Under the pieces are notes generated by a model, which searched no databases, was not told the origin of the DNA, and was given only the letters and a program-made list of their open reading frames with translations. From Brevibacterium sp. UCMA 11754 (GTDB taxonomy: Bacteria > Actinomycetota > Actinomycetes > Actinomycetales > Brevibacteriaceae), in assembly GCF_021532275.1 (NCBI RefSeq), contig NZ_JACBOT010000011.1:1-64000 (forward strand): DNA of 64,000 bases, given 5' to 3'. Both the position numbers and the translations under genes were made by a program. This document shows, in pieces, positions 15,559 through 25,746 of the stretch (the first letter of the stretch is position 1; each line of letters opens with the position of its first letter).

Positions 15559-16329
15559 TCAGCGTGCCGCGAGCACCGCTTCACGCTGCTCCGACGACAG
15601 ATGCTTCACCCCTTCGCGCATCGTCACACCCGAAACTCGATGCGCACGCGGCAGCATCCAGTCGAAGACCATATCGGGACGTGTGCGGGCGGTATCGCGC
15701 AGCACCCAGCCGATGGCCTTGCGGATGAAGAACTCCTTCTCCTCCAGCATCGCATCGGCGAACCGTGAAAATCGGGGGAAGTCACCGCTGCCCTCACGCA
15801 GTGGCCTGAGGTGGGCCAGCAGCGCAGAGCGCCGGATCCAGAAATCTTCGTCGCCCGCCCAACGCTCGAGGATGGGATCGAACTCCGCATCGTGTTCGGA
15901 CAGCGGGCCGATGGCATCACCGGCGAGTGGATCGACGAGTGCCCAGGTGTGTGCCTGACGCAGCAGCCGTTCGAAGAGGTCAGTATCATCGGCGCCGAGG
16001 TGGTCCTGCTTTTGGATGAGCACCATCGTTGCCGCGCTGCGGAGTTCGTAGACAGGGTTCCGGCTGGCGGCTCGGTTCATGCCGTCTGCATTGCCTGCGA
16101 AGTCCCACAGCTCCTCGGCAAGAGCAACCACATCGTCATGCTTCAGCTCAGTCGTGCGCAGCACCTCGCGGACCACTCCCCGAGTATCGGGCACGCCGAC
16201 GCCGTAGTGGACGAGCTCGCTCTTGAGGTACGCCCGTTCCTTCGTGGCGCGCACGGAGCTGCCACGGCCCCGAAGTTCACGGTCGAGCACCTCGGCGAGG
16301 GAACGCACACTGGACGCAGCTGATGTCAT
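15559..16329 (-). CDS. DNA alkylation repair protein (AlkD-like HEAT glycosylase)
   Basis: 256 residues, all-helical HEAT-like protein. ELWDFAGNADGMNR, DFWIRRSALLAHLRPLREGSGDF, EKEFFIRKAIGWVLRDTARTRPD and the final GVTMREGVKHL follow the AlkD repeat pattern: Trp and Asp residues that contact alkylated DNA and the RKAIGW-like helix. AlkD excises N3- and N7-alkylpurines. The ATG at 16329 gives an N-terminus of ordinary length; no clear ribosome site precedes it, so the start is less certain. Confidence 0.85.
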   Translation of the reverse strand: MTSAASSVRSLAEVLDRELRGRGSSVRATKERAYLKSELVHYGVGVPDTRGVVREVLRTTELKHDDVVALAEELWDFAGNADGMNRAASRNPVYELRSAATMVLIQKQDHLGADDTDLFERLLRQAHTWALVDPLAGDAIGPLSEHDAEFDPILERWAGDEDFWIRRSALLAHLRPLREGSGDFPRFSRFADAMLEEKEFFIRKAIGWVLRDTARTRPDMVFDWMLPRAHRVSGVTMREGVKHLSSEQREAVLAAR

Positions 16330-16403
16330 GGCACGATCATCCCATTGCGCGCCGAAGGTGGGGATGCGCCGCGGGGGAGTTCGTTGCAACTCATAAGTCC
16401 GCG

Positions 16404-16457
16404 ACGACACAGAAGCCCGCCACAACACAGAAGCCCACGACGACACAGAAGCTCACG
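16404..16457. repeat. Three tandem 18-bp repeats
   Basis: Units ACGACACAGAAGCCCGCC, ACAACACAGAAGCCCACG and ACGACACAGAAGCTCACG lie head to tail. They sit between the start of the AlkD gene and the end of argG. Only three units with no spacers rule out a CRISPR array. Confidence 0.75.
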
Positions 16458-16486
16458 CACACAGTGACATCACTGTGCGCGTGGGC
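16451..16486 (-). terminator. Hairpin downstream of argG
   Basis: GCTCACGCACACAGTG (16451-16466) pairs with CACTGTGCGCGTGGGC (16471-16486), 14 of 16 positions matching, around a 4-base loop. It lies 72 bases past the argG stop. No T-run follows on the minus strand, so it may be a stem-only terminator or an RNA stabiliser. Confidence 0.45.
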
Positions 16487-16503
16487 TCCGAGAATGACTC
16501 AGC

Positions 16504-16535
16504 CGGCCAGCCAGCCACTCGGCCAGCCAGCCACT
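16504..16535. repeat. Two tandem 16-bp GCCAG-rich repeats
   Basis: CGGCCAGCCAGCCACT occurs twice in exact tandem, 22 bases beyond the argG stop codon. It resembles the CCAG tract at 2293-2338, which also lies just 3' of a minus-strand gene. Confidence 0.75.
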
Positions 16536-16557
16536 CAGCCGGTCAGGTGGATCCTGA

Positions 16558-18052
<1,495 letters not shown>

Positions 18053-18080
18053 GTCGAGGTGGCCCCTGCTGCGCGGGATC

Positions 18081-18165
18081 GAGCGGACCACTTAGCTTCG
18101 CAGGGCCACCCTATAGAAGGGCCGTTCGAAGCTAAGCGCCCCGCTCGAAGCTAAGTGGTCCGCTC
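18081..18165. repeat. Perfect 20-bp inverted repeat with an extra internal copy
   Basis: GAGCGGACCACTTAGCTTCG (18081-18100) is the exact reverse complement of 18146-18165. The sequence CGAAGCTAAG occurs a third time at 18127-18136. The loop is 45 bases. It lies between the end of the APC permease gene and argG. It could form a very stable RNA hairpin ending the permease transcript, but no T-run follows. Confidence 0.7.
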
Positions 18166-18191
18166 GGCGCTTGGCGATCCCGAGGCGGGGC

Positions 18192-19691
18192 TCAGGGATT
18201 CGAGTGGTGGGAGCGGATCGCCTCGGCGACGGCGATCGCATCACCTTCGGGAGCATCGGACTGTCGATCGGGGCGGGCGATGAAGAGGTAGATGAAACCG
18301 GCCGCCAGCACCACGATGAGGCCGATGAGCACGATCCAGTCGGAGAAGAAGGACCCCGAATCGCCGGGCAGGGAGAGCAGGATCATGGCGAAGATGCCGT
18401 AGGCCAAGGCCGCGGCGTTGATGAGGAAGCCCCAGCCGCGCAGCGACCATGGACCAGCCGGCTTCCAGCCCTTGACGCGCTGCCGCAGCGCGCCGAGGAC
18501 GACCATCTGGAAGGCCAGGTAGATGCCGAGGATCGCAAACGAGGTGACTGCGACGAGAATCCCGTCATTGAACCAGATGAGCACACAGATGAGGGCCGGG
18601 GTGATGCAGGCGACGATGAGGGCGTTGCGCGGGATCTTCGTGCCGTCGGTGACCTTGGACAGCCAGCGATGTCCGGGCATCATGCCGTCGCGGGCGAAGC
18701 TGAAGATGAGGCGGGAGGCCGCGGCCTGGAGGCTGAGCACACAGGAGATGAACGCAGTGATGGCGACGAGGAGGAAGATCTTCGCTCCGACCCCGCCGAG
18801 GCTGCCCTCGAGGATCGTGGGAATGGGATCCTCGACCTGTCCGGCCACGATCTCGTCGAGGTTCGGGGCCGCGAGGACGTAGCCGGCGAAGGAGAACAGT
18901 GCCGAGACTGCGCCGACGAGGATCGTCATCAGCATGGCCTTCGGGATGCCTCGGGCCGGGTTGGAGACCTCCTCGGCGACGTCGCCGCAGGCCTCGAAGC
19001 CGTAGAAGAGGAAGAGCCCGGCGACTGCGGCACCCATGAATGCGGCGGTGTAGCTGCCATCACCGGCGGTGCCCATGGAGTCGAGGAACACGCCGAAGCT
19101 GTGCTTGCGCTCGAAGAGGAGGAGGAAGAGCCCGAGCCCGATGACGCCGATGAGCTCCGCGAACAGACCGATGCGCGCGATCCTGGCCAGCCATCTGGTG
19201 CCGCTGAAGTTGATGGCCAGGGCGAGGACCAGCAGCGCCGATGCCAGCAGGAGAGTGGTGTTGCGTCCCAGCGCGAAGCCGAAGAGGCTTGCCACGAATC
19301 CGGCTCCGAACTCCGACACCGAGGTGATGGTGACGATGAGTGCGCATATGTAGACCCAGGCGGCCATCCACGCGTACCTCTTGCCCCAGAGTCTGCGTGC
19401 CCATGGGTAGATTCCGCCAGCGATGGGGAATTGGGAGACGACTTCGCCGAAGACCAGTGCCACCAGCATCTGCCCGCACGCGACGATGATGATCCACCAG
19501 ATCGACGGAGGACCACCGGTGGACAGAGCGACGGCCATGAGGGAATAGACGCCGACAAGGGGTGAAAGGTAGGTGAAGCCGAGGGCGAAGTTCGCCCAAG
19601 GGCTCATCGACCGTTCGAAGGAGTCGCTGTAGCCGAGGACGGAGAGGTGGTCGGCGTCTGAGAGATGTGATTTCGGGGATGGTTCGGTCAT
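18192..19691 (-). CDS. APC family amino acid/amine permease
   Basis: 499 residues with about 12 membrane helices. The N-terminal region ALGFTYLSPLVGVYSLMAVAL, GEVVSQFPIAGGIYPWARRLWGKRYAW, and FLFYGFEACGDVAEEVSNPARGIPKAM are family motifs, the last matching the helix-6 and loop region that binds the amino group of the substrate. Family members import amino acids, GABA or polyamines by proton symport. Adjacency to argG on the same strand does not prove an arginine link, as a large hairpin and probable promoter lie between them. Confidence 0.88.
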   Translation of the reverse strand: MTEPSPKSHLSDADHLSVLGYSDSFERSMSPWANFALGFTYLSPLVGVYSLMAVALSTGGPPSIWWIIIVACGQMLVALVFGEVVSQFPIAGGIYPWARRLWGKRYAWMAAWVYICALIVTITSVSEFGAGFVASLFGFALGRNTTLLLASALLVLALAINFSGTRWLARIARIGLFAELIGVIGLGLFLLLFERKHSFGVFLDSMGTAGDGSYTAAFMGAAVAGLFLFYGFEACGDVAEEVSNPARGIPKAMLMTILVGAVSALFSFAGYVLAAPNLDEIVAGQVEDPIPTILEGSLGGVGAKIFLLVAITAFISCVLSLQAAASRLIFSFARDGMMPGHRWLSKVTDGTKIPRNALIVACITPALICVLIWFNDGILVAVTSFAILGIYLAFQMVVLGALRQRVKGWKPAGPWSLRGWGFLINAAALAYGIFAMILLSLPGDSGSFFSDWIVLIGLIVVLAAGFIYLFIARPDRQSDAPEGDAIAVAEAIRSHHSNP

Positions 19692-19928
19692 CAGGAGTGC
19701 ACCTTTGCACGAGTCGACGGTGATTCAACGAGCCTCATCGTATCTCAGAATGTGGATAGGTCCGGGTGTCTGGAGTCGGTGGGCCCGATGGAAGAGCAGC
19801 GCGGCTCGGCCATCCGGGCGAGATCGATTTCATCCACGAGGCGGAGGCGGCGGGCTCTGCGGCAACGTAGGTTGGATCCTAAGGACAGCATAGGAAATGC
19901 AGGACAGTGCAGGATTTGAGGAGGAGCC

Positions 19929-21059
19929 GTGAGCATGGGAACGGATCGCAACGACAAGGTCATTGTGGGCGCAGAGCCGGCAGCTGCCTCGGCGGGGGAA
20001 GAAGTCGACCCCAAGGGGCGACCGCTGGCGATCGTTCCGAGCTCGGTGCCGTGGCTCGAATTCGCAGTATTCGTCGCCGTCGCGGTGATCCTCGCCTGGC
20101 TCGTGTGCCTGCCGCTGTGGTTGAGCGGCGAGGGCCTCGGAAACGTGATGTTGGTGCAGGTCTCGGGGATGGCCATGATGTTCACCCCGCTGGTCGCTGT
20201 GGTCGTGGCGATGTTCGTCCAGCGCCGTCGCACCGGTGAGCCGCGGGCCAGCATCGTCAGGTACCTCGGCATCTGGCCGCTGCGCCCCTTCGGCCGGGTT
20301 CTGGGGACGACCGCACTCGCCTTCTTCGGGATATTCGTACTCGTTGCTGCGGCCTATCTGGTGGGAGCGGCCTTCGGGTGGATGCAGGTTGACCTCCTTG
20401 GCCTCTCTGGGTTCAAAGCGCAGTTGGCGCAGCTGCCCGGCCTGGACGAGGTCCCGGTGGCACTGGCGGTGATCGGCTACCTGGTGATCATGGCGCTGGG
20501 CTCGGTGCTCAACGTGATCGTCGCCTTCGGTGAGGAGGTCGGTTGGCGGGGCTGGCTGCTGACGAGCCTGCGTCCGCTCGGCACCTGGCCCGCGCTCATC
20601 ATCGTCGGAGTGATCTGGGGCCTGTGGCACGCACCGCTGATCCTGCTCGGATACAACTTCGCACGCCCCGACATCACTGGTTTGGCCTTCATGGTCGGTG
20701 GTTGCATCATGCTGGGAATCCTGTTCGGGTGGCTGCGACTGCGCACCGGTTCGATCTGGCCGGCGGTTGCCGCACATGCTGCGCTCAACGGTTCAGCTGG
20801 AATGCTGCTCGGACTGTTCATCGATGGCTCCGCCGAGACACCGGACATGGCCTTGGTCTCGTTCCTGGGAGTGAGCGGCTGGATTGTGTCAGCGATCGTC
20901 ATCGCCGTGCTCTTCGCCACCGGCCAGTTCCGCAAACAGCCCGAACTGGGTTTCAAGGCGCCGAAGGCTGCTGCGCCCGTGCCCGTTGCACCTGCGGCGA
21001 GTCCGACCGAGGCACCTGCAGCGAGGCCGACCGCAGCGCCTAGCAGCGAAGTGCTTTGA
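19929..21059 (+). CDS. CPBP family intramembrane metalloprotease
   Basis: 376 residues with about eight membrane helices. The CPBP/Abi motifs are intact: FGEEVGWRGWL (EExxxR), WGLWHAPL (FxxxH-type second motif) and the HAALN motif near residue 285. Such proteins are Rce1-like membrane endoproteases, some of which process peptides or confer bacteriocin immunity. A Pro/Ala-rich cytoplasmic tail (from residue 335) is unusual. AGGAGG lies 4 bases before the GTG at 19929 and 10 before an in-frame ATG at 19935; either could be the start. Confidence 0.87.
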   Translation: MSMGTDRNDKVIVGAEPAAASAGEEVDPKGRPLAIVPSSVPWLEFAVFVAVAVILAWLVCLPLWLSGEGLGNVMLVQVSGMAMMFTPLVAVVVAMFVQRRRTGEPRASIVRYLGIWPLRPFGRVLGTTALAFFGIFVLVAAAYLVGAAFGWMQVDLLGLSGFKAQLAQLPGLDEVPVALAVIGYLVIMALGSVLNVIVAFGEEVGWRGWLLTSLRPLGTWPALIIVGVIWGLWHAPLILLGYNFARPDITGLAFMVGGCIMLGILFGWLRLRTGSIWPAVAAHAALNGSAGMLLGLFIDGSAETPDMALVSFLGVSGWIVSAIVIAVLFATGQFRKQPELGFKAPKAAAPVPVAPAASPTEAPAARPTAAPSSEVL

Positions 21060-21113
21060 GGCTGAGGTCGAGCATCCGCTAGGCTCAAAACCCCACACTT
21101 GAAGGAGAACTCC

Positions 21114-21605
21114 ATGGCACTAGGTTCATCGGCACTCGGTTCATCGTTGCTGCAGACAGCAGGACGCGTACTCACCGCACCGATCTTCATCACCGGCGGA
21201 TATTCGGCGCTGACCAGCCCCGGCGGCCGTGTCGAAGCCGCGGCACCGACGCTCGACGCGATCCGCGAATACCTTCCGGTCCTGCCCGAAGACGATGAAC
21301 TCCTGGTTCGCGCCAATGGCGGGCTGCAGCTCCTCGCCGGAACCACCATGGCGCTGGGCATCAAGCCGCGCCTGTCCGCGCTCGCCCTCGCCGGATCCCT
21401 GGTGCCGACCACGCTGGCCGGTCACGCCTTCTGGGACATGGACGGCGCCGACGCTGCCGCTCACAAGACCCACTTCTCGAAGAACGTTGCGGCATTGGGC
21501 GGACTCCTCCTGGTCGCAGGCGCTCAGACTACTAAGCAGGCAGCGAAGAAGGCGGCACAGAAGGCCGCGAAGAAGGCTCAGAAGAAGGCCCTGAGGCAGG
21601 GCTGA
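21114..21605 (+). CDS. DoxX-family membrane protein with Lys/Ala-rich tail
   Basis: 163 residues. LLQTAGRVLTAPIFITGGYSALTSP, NGGLQLLAGTTMALGIKPRLSALAL and GHAFWDMDG follow the DoxX/DoxD-like four-helix pattern found in membrane quinone-linked or redox-associated proteins. The last 25 residues are almost only Lys, Ala and Gln (KKAAQKAAKKAQKKA), like the DNA-binding tails of actinobacterial HU proteins. The ATG at 21114 has AAGGAG 6 bases upstream, whereas a TTG at 21099 does not. Function is unknown. Confidence 0.83.
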   Translation: MALGSSALGSSLLQTAGRVLTAPIFITGGYSALTSPGGRVEAAAPTLDAIREYLPVLPEDDELLVRANGGLQLLAGTTMALGIKPRLSALALAGSLVPTTLAGHAFWDMDGADAAAHKTHFSKNVAALGGLLLVAGAQTTKQAAKKAAQKAAKKAQKKALRQG

Positions 21606-21657
21606 AACGAGTTTGACGCTGCCCTCGGGACGTCGCTTCCCAGTCCACCCCTTTTAG

Positions 21658-21676
21658 TTAGCTTAGGCTAAGCTCA
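21658..21676. promoter_or_regulatory. DtxR/IdeR-type iron box
   Basis: TTAGCTTAGGCTAAGCTCA matches most of the 19-base DtxR/IdeR consensus TTAGGTTAGSCTAACCTAA and contains a perfect 7-1-7 palindrome (AGCTTAG-G-CTAAGCT). It lies 38 bases before a siderophore-interacting protein gene, so iron-loaded DtxR very probably represses that gene. Confidence 0.8.
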
Positions 21677-21713
21677 GGAATGAAAGCATCACTGGGCGAA
21701 GGGGTGGGCGAGT

Positions 21714-22481
21714 ATGGTCAATTGGCAACGCGGGGTCATGCGCCTGATGCGCATCACCAACCATGAGGTCGCGGTGACGCGGGTCGAGGACTTCACCGAC
21801 TACTACCGTCGAATCCACTTCACGGGACCCGAGCTCCTGTCCGAGCTCAGCGAGGTCTTTCCCACTGTCTGGACTCGTCTCTGGTTCCCTCATCCGGAGA
21901 AGGGCCGCGGCCAAGTCAGTCAGCGTGGGTACACCTTCGTCGATGTTGATCTGACCGCCGGATCCTTCAGCCTCGACTTCGTCCTCCACGGCGATGAGAC
22001 GAATCCCGCGGGAAGCGGACCCGCCAGCAGGTGGGCCGCGACCGCGACGCCGGGCACGAGGATCGAAGCCGCGCTGACACCCGCCCGCATCGATCTGCCT
22101 GATGCCACCGATCACGTAGTCCTCGCCGGCGATCTGACAGCACTGCCCGCCGTGAATTCCTGGCTCGACGCTTTCCCCGCCGAGGTGGCTGTGACCGTTG
22201 TGCTCGAAGATGACCATGATTCAGAGACCGTTTCAGACCTTCCCCGGACCGACCACCCGAATGTGCGGTGGGACTGGATCCCCCGCGACGGCCCGAATGG
22301 GCATGCCTTGGCCGAACACATACGATCACTTGGTCTCGACCAGAGCGGTCTCTATGTTTGGGCCGCAGGCGAACGCGGCCTCATCAAGCAGGTACGCTCC
22401 GTGGTCAAACAGGATCTGGAGCTGCCGAAGGATCACTACTTTTCACAGTTCTACTGGTTTGAGGGCAAACCCACCGGCTGA
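21714..22481 (+). CDS. Siderophore-interacting protein (ferric-siderophore reductase)
   Basis: 255 residues, SIP/ViuB family. An N-terminal FAD-binding barrel contains RRIHFTGPEL and QRGYTFVDVD (the RxYTxR-like flavin site, here degenerate); the C-terminal NAD(P)H domain begins VVLAGDLTALPAV and ends VWAAGERGLIKQVR. These cytoplasmic flavoproteins reduce Fe3+-siderophores to release iron. A DtxR box upstream agrees with that role. No siderophore uptake genes adjoin, so it acts in trans. The start ATG has a weak AAGGGG site. Confidence 0.9.
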   Translation: MVNWQRGVMRLMRITNHEVAVTRVEDFTDYYRRIHFTGPELLSELSEVFPTVWTRLWFPHPEKGRGQVSQRGYTFVDVDLTAGSFSLDFVLHGDETNPAGSGPASRWAATATPGTRIEAALTPARIDLPDATDHVVLAGDLTALPAVNSWLDAFPAEVAVTVVLEDDHDSETVSDLPRTDHPNVRWDWIPRDGPNGHALAEHIRSLGLDQSGLYVWAAGERGLIKQVRSVVKQDLELPKDHYFSQFYWFEGKPTG

Positions 22482-22498
22482 GCGCCTATGCTCGAGAT

Positions 22499-23065
22499 AT
22501 GGCGAAGGCACTTCTCATCGTGGACATCCAGAACGACTTCACCGAGGGCGGGGCGCTCGGCGTGGACGGTGGCGACCGTGTGGCCGAAGAGGTGACACGC
22601 TTTGTGGACACCCACGCCGATGACTACGACGCGATCATCGCATCCCGTGATTGGCATGATCCCGACAGCGACAACGGCGGCCACTTCAGCGAGTCCCCGG
22701 ATTTCGTCGACACCTGGCCAGTCCACTGCGTTGCTGACACCCCTGGTGCCGAATACGATCCTCTGCTGACCACCGACGCCGTCACCCACCACGTGTGCAA
22801 GGGGCGGGGCACTCCCGACTACTCCGCCTTCCAGGGGACGACGGATCCGGGGGAGCACCTCGGCGATCTGCTCACAGAGCTCACCATCACCGAGGTGGAT
22901 GTCGTCGGCATCGCCACTGACCATTGCGTGCGTGCCACGGTCCTCGACGCTCTGAAGAGCGGATTGTCCGTCCGCGTTTTGCAGGATCTCATCGCCGGTG
23001 TCGGCAAGGACTCTTCCACTTTGGCGCTGGCTGAGATGGACGCTGCGGGCGCCACGATCGCCTGA
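22499..23065 (+). CDS. pncA: Nicotinamidase (pyrazinamidase type)
   Basis: 188 residues, isochorismatase-like hydrolase. The triad is Asp9 (LLIVDIQNDF), Lys101 (VCKGRG) and Cys143 (TDHCVRATVLD); metal ligands Asp51, His53 and His62 lie in SRDWHDPDS and GHF. It deamidates nicotinamide to nicotinate for NAD salvage and would also activate pyrazinamide. It follows the siderophore gene after 17 bases and may be on its transcript. Confidence 0.94.
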   Translation: MAKALLIVDIQNDFTEGGALGVDGGDRVAEEVTRFVDTHADDYDAIIASRDWHDPDSDNGGHFSESPDFVDTWPVHCVADTPGAEYDPLLTTDAVTHHVCKGRGTPDYSAFQGTTDPGEHLGDLLTELTITEVDVVGIATDHCVRATVLDALKSGLSVRVLQDLIAGVGKDSSTLALAEMDAAGATIA

Positions 23066-23151
23066 TACTCGCGAGACTCAATCGAAAGTTGCAGATTTAG
23101 TCTGAACTCCTAGGCGATGTTTTCAGCTCAGAATATTGATGAGCTTAAGAC

Positions 23152-25479
23152 ATGAACACAACACTCACGAAAAGCGCGCACACACTCGTGTCGAAGCGCG
23201 GTTCGTGGTTCGTCCTCGGCGGGGTCGTCATCCTCGTCACCCTCCTCTTCGGACTCCTGTCCGGCGCAGGCGAGGACCGGGCCAACGAATCAGCTCCGGC
23301 CGACTCCGAATCCACCCAGGCCGCACAGCTCCTGCAGAAGTTCCCCGACGCCGACAAGCAGTCGGTCATGGTCGTGGCCTCCCATGACGATGGCTCGGTC
23401 CTCAGCGACACCGACCAGACCGAACTGGGGAAGCTGAGCGGATCGCTCGGGGACTACATCGACTCCGCCCAGAACAGCGATTCGAGCACAGACGCCTCGT
23501 CCGGTGATGCTGCATCCCAGGCGAGCGGACCGATCATGAGCGACGACGGCAAGGCTGCGCTCCTCATGGTCCCCATCGAGGTCGGCCTGAGCAACTCCGA
23601 CACCGCCGATACTGTCGACGGACTCCGCGACTTCATCGCCGACGACTCTCAGGCCGGTGAACTCACGGACTCCGGAATGTCGCTCCTGGTCACCGGTGGT
23701 CCCGCGATCGGGGCCGACATCGCTTCGGCATTCGGCGGCGCGGACTTCACACTCCTCATCGTCACCATCGTCATCGTTGCACTCCTGCTCATCATCTCCT
23801 ACCGCTCGCCGATCCTCTGGCTGCTCCCGCTGATCGTCATCGGCACCGCCGACGGACTCGCATCCACCGTGACCGCAGCAGTCGGTGACGCACTCGATCT
23901 GCAGTTCGACTCGGGCATCATCAGCGTCCTCGTCTTCGGCGCCGGTGCCAACTATGCGCTCCTGTTCATCTCCCGCTACCGGGAGGAGCTGGGCCGCGAA
24001 AGCGACCACCGTCTGGCACTTGGCTCCGCCTGGACCCACACCGCATCGACGATCCTCGCCTCGAACCTGACCGTGGTTCTGTCACTGCTCAGCCTCGTCT
24101 TCGCCGTCATCCCGGGAACCCGCGGACTGGGCATCACCGCAGCAATCGGACTCATCATCGCCGCAGCCGCCGTGCTCTTCGCACTGCCCCCGGTCCTCGC
24201 GATCTGCGGCAAGGGCGTCTTCTGGCCCTTTGTCCCGAAGGTTCAGGAGGGAGCCGAGGAGACGGCACCGAAAACCTCCGTCTGGAGGACCATCGCGACT
24301 CGGGTTGTCAAGCGCCCGGTCATCCACCTCGGCGCCGGAATCATCATTCTCGGTGTCATGGCCACAGGCCTCATCGGCACCTCGGTGGGACTGGACCAGT
24401 CCGAGAAATTCCGCGTGCAGTCCGAATCGGCCCAGGGCCTCGACGTCCTGTCCGAGCACTTCCCTCCCGGAGAATCGCAGCCGATCTGGGTTGTGACCGA
24501 CTCGGCGCATGCCGAGGACGTCAAGGACTCCGTTGCTGACATCGATGGGGTCGTGCGAGCCAACGTCATCGACGAAACGAGCACCGGAGGAGACTCGATC
24601 TCGAAGATCATGGTCACCGGCGAATACGCGCCGGACAGCCCCGCCGGGCTCGACCTGGTCACGGACATCCGCTCCGACGTCCACGCAATCGACGGTGCCG
24701 ACGCACAGGTCGGCGGCGCAGCGGCGACCGAACTCGACGCCCGCGACGGCAACGCACAGGACTTCCTGACCATCGCACCCCTGGTCCTGGCCATCAGCTT
24801 CATCATCCTCCTCGGCATCCTCCGGGCCCCGCTCGTGGCGGGCACCCTGCTCGTGGTCAACGTGGCGTCTTCGGCCGCGGCGATCGGACTCGGCGCATTC
24901 CTCAGCCGGACGATGTTCGGTCAGGGAGCCCTCGATGCTCAGGTTCCGATCCTCGCGTTCCTGTTCCTCGTGGCGCTGGGCATCGACTACTCGATCTTCC
25001 TGTCCCACCGAGCGAAGAAGGAATCGGTCGTCCACGGTGCCCGCCAGGGCATGATCGAAGCCGTCAGCCACACCGGCGGCGTGATCACCAGCGCCGGCAT
25101 CGTCCTGGCCGGAGTGTTCGCGGCCCTGGGCATGCTGCCCCTGATGGTCCTGGGCCAGCTGGGACTCATCGTCGGAGTCGGCGTCCTCGTCGACACCGTG
25201 CTCGTGCGCACGGTCATCGTTCCAGCCATCTTCGGCCTGGCCGGCAACCGGATGTGGTGGCCAAACAAGGCGATCACGCACTCGGAGCACAAGTACGCCG
25301 ATGCTGACGCCGCCGCAGCCGGTGACGAGGAGACTCGGGACCTCCAGCCAGCAGGCTCAACCCAGTCCTCGCCGGCCGGTGGCACAGAGTCCGACGGCAC
25401 GTCGGCGGAGGGGACCCATCTCCTCGCCGAATCCGACCGGTACGAGGCCAGCGCCTCGGGAGGTCACGGCAGGCACTGA
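23152..25479 (+). CDS. MMPL/RND family transporter
   Basis: 775 residues. Each half has one membrane helix, an extracytoplasmic domain and a five-helix bundle: helix 1 at about 17-39, bundle one at about 200-370 with GADIASAFGGADFTLLIVT and VFGAGANYALLFISRYREEL, bundle two at about 540-705 with LFLVALGIDYSIFLSHRAKKE. The Asp-Tyr pair in LGIDYSIFL is the family's proton-relay motif. MmpL proteins export lipids, surfactants or antimicrobial compounds. The acidic 60-residue C-terminal tail is cytoplasmic. A two-component pair follows at once, so this pump may be its target. Confidence 0.9.
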   Translation: MNTTLTKSAHTLVSKRGSWFVLGGVVILVTLLFGLLSGAGEDRANESAPADSESTQAAQLLQKFPDADKQSVMVVASHDDGSVLSDTDQTELGKLSGSLGDYIDSAQNSDSSTDASSGDAASQASGPIMSDDGKAALLMVPIEVGLSNSDTADTVDGLRDFIADDSQAGELTDSGMSLLVTGGPAIGADIASAFGGADFTLLIVTIVIVALLLIISYRSPILWLLPLIVIGTADGLASTVTAAVGDALDLQFDSGIISVLVFGAGANYALLFISRYREELGRESDHRLALGSAWTHTASTILASNLTVVLSLLSLVFAVIPGTRGLGITAAIGLIIAAAAVLFALPPVLAICGKGVFWPFVPKVQEGAEETAPKTSVWRTIATRVVKRPVIHLGAGIIILGVMATGLIGTSVGLDQSEKFRVQSESAQGLDVLSEHFPPGESQPIWVVTDSAHAEDVKDSVADIDGVVRANVIDETSTGGDSISKIMVTGEYAPDSPAGLDLVTDIRSDVHAIDGADAQVGGAAATELDARDGNAQDFLTIAPLVLAISFIILLGILRAPLVAGTLLVVNVASSAAAIGLGAFLSRTMFGQGALDAQVPILAFLFLVALGIDYSIFLSHRAKKESVVHGARQGMIEAVSHTGGVITSAGIVLAGVFAALGMLPLMVLGQLGLIVGVGVLVDTVLVRTVIVPAIFGLAGNRMWWPNKAITHSEHKYADADAAAAGDEETRDLQPAGSTQSSPAGGTESDGTSAEGTHLLAESDRYEASASGGHGRH

Positions 25480-25487
25480 CCATCGGT

Positions 25488-25533
25488 GCTGACCGCGGGC
25501 ACTGACACAAAGCTGCTGACCGCGGGCACTGAC
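25488..25533. repeat. Direct repeat after the MMPL gene
   Basis: GCTGACCGCGGGCACTGAC occurs at 25488-25506 and again at 25515-25533 (27-base period), just past the transporter stop. Another short pair, AGGAATGACGACA, occurs at 25687 and 25701. No function is evident. Confidence 0.7.
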
Positions 25534-25585
25534 TCAAGGTGCCGAGAGCTGATACAGGCGGCTGACGCAGTCAGCTCACACGGGC

Positions 25586-25623
25586 GGGGCCCGGACATCG
25601 AGACAACTCGATGTCCGGGCCCC
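25586..25623 (+). terminator. Stem-only terminator after the MMPL transporter
   Basis: A perfect 17-base stem (GGGGCCCGGACATCGAG paired with CTCGATGTCCGGGCCCC) closes an ACAA tetraloop. No T-tract follows. Very GC-rich hairpins of this kind often end transcripts in actinomycetes, and this one separates the pump from the two-component genes. Confidence 0.7.
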
Positions 25624-25746
25624 GTCGCCGCAAGCGTCGACCGCCGAAAAACGCACGCACTCGCCGCAGATGTGATTGAGTTGGCAGGAATGACGACAGC
25701 AGGAATGACGACAAGCACGAAGAACGACTTGCAGGAAGGCGAAACC

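Noticed and set aside
16404..16457. Three tandem repeats considered as a CRISPR array
   Set aside because: The 18-base units are directly adjacent with no spacers, and no cas genes are present.
18081..18165. Inverted repeat considered as insertion-sequence ends
   Set aside because: Only 45 bases lie between the arms, with no transposase and no visible target duplication.
18171..19565. 464-codon plus-strand frame opposite the APC permease
   Set aside because: Acidic low-complexity product that is the reverse of membrane helices; the permease is the real gene.
24082..25290. 402-codon minus-strand frame opposite the MMPL gene
   Set aside because: Antisense shadow with Asp/Glu/Gly-rich composition.
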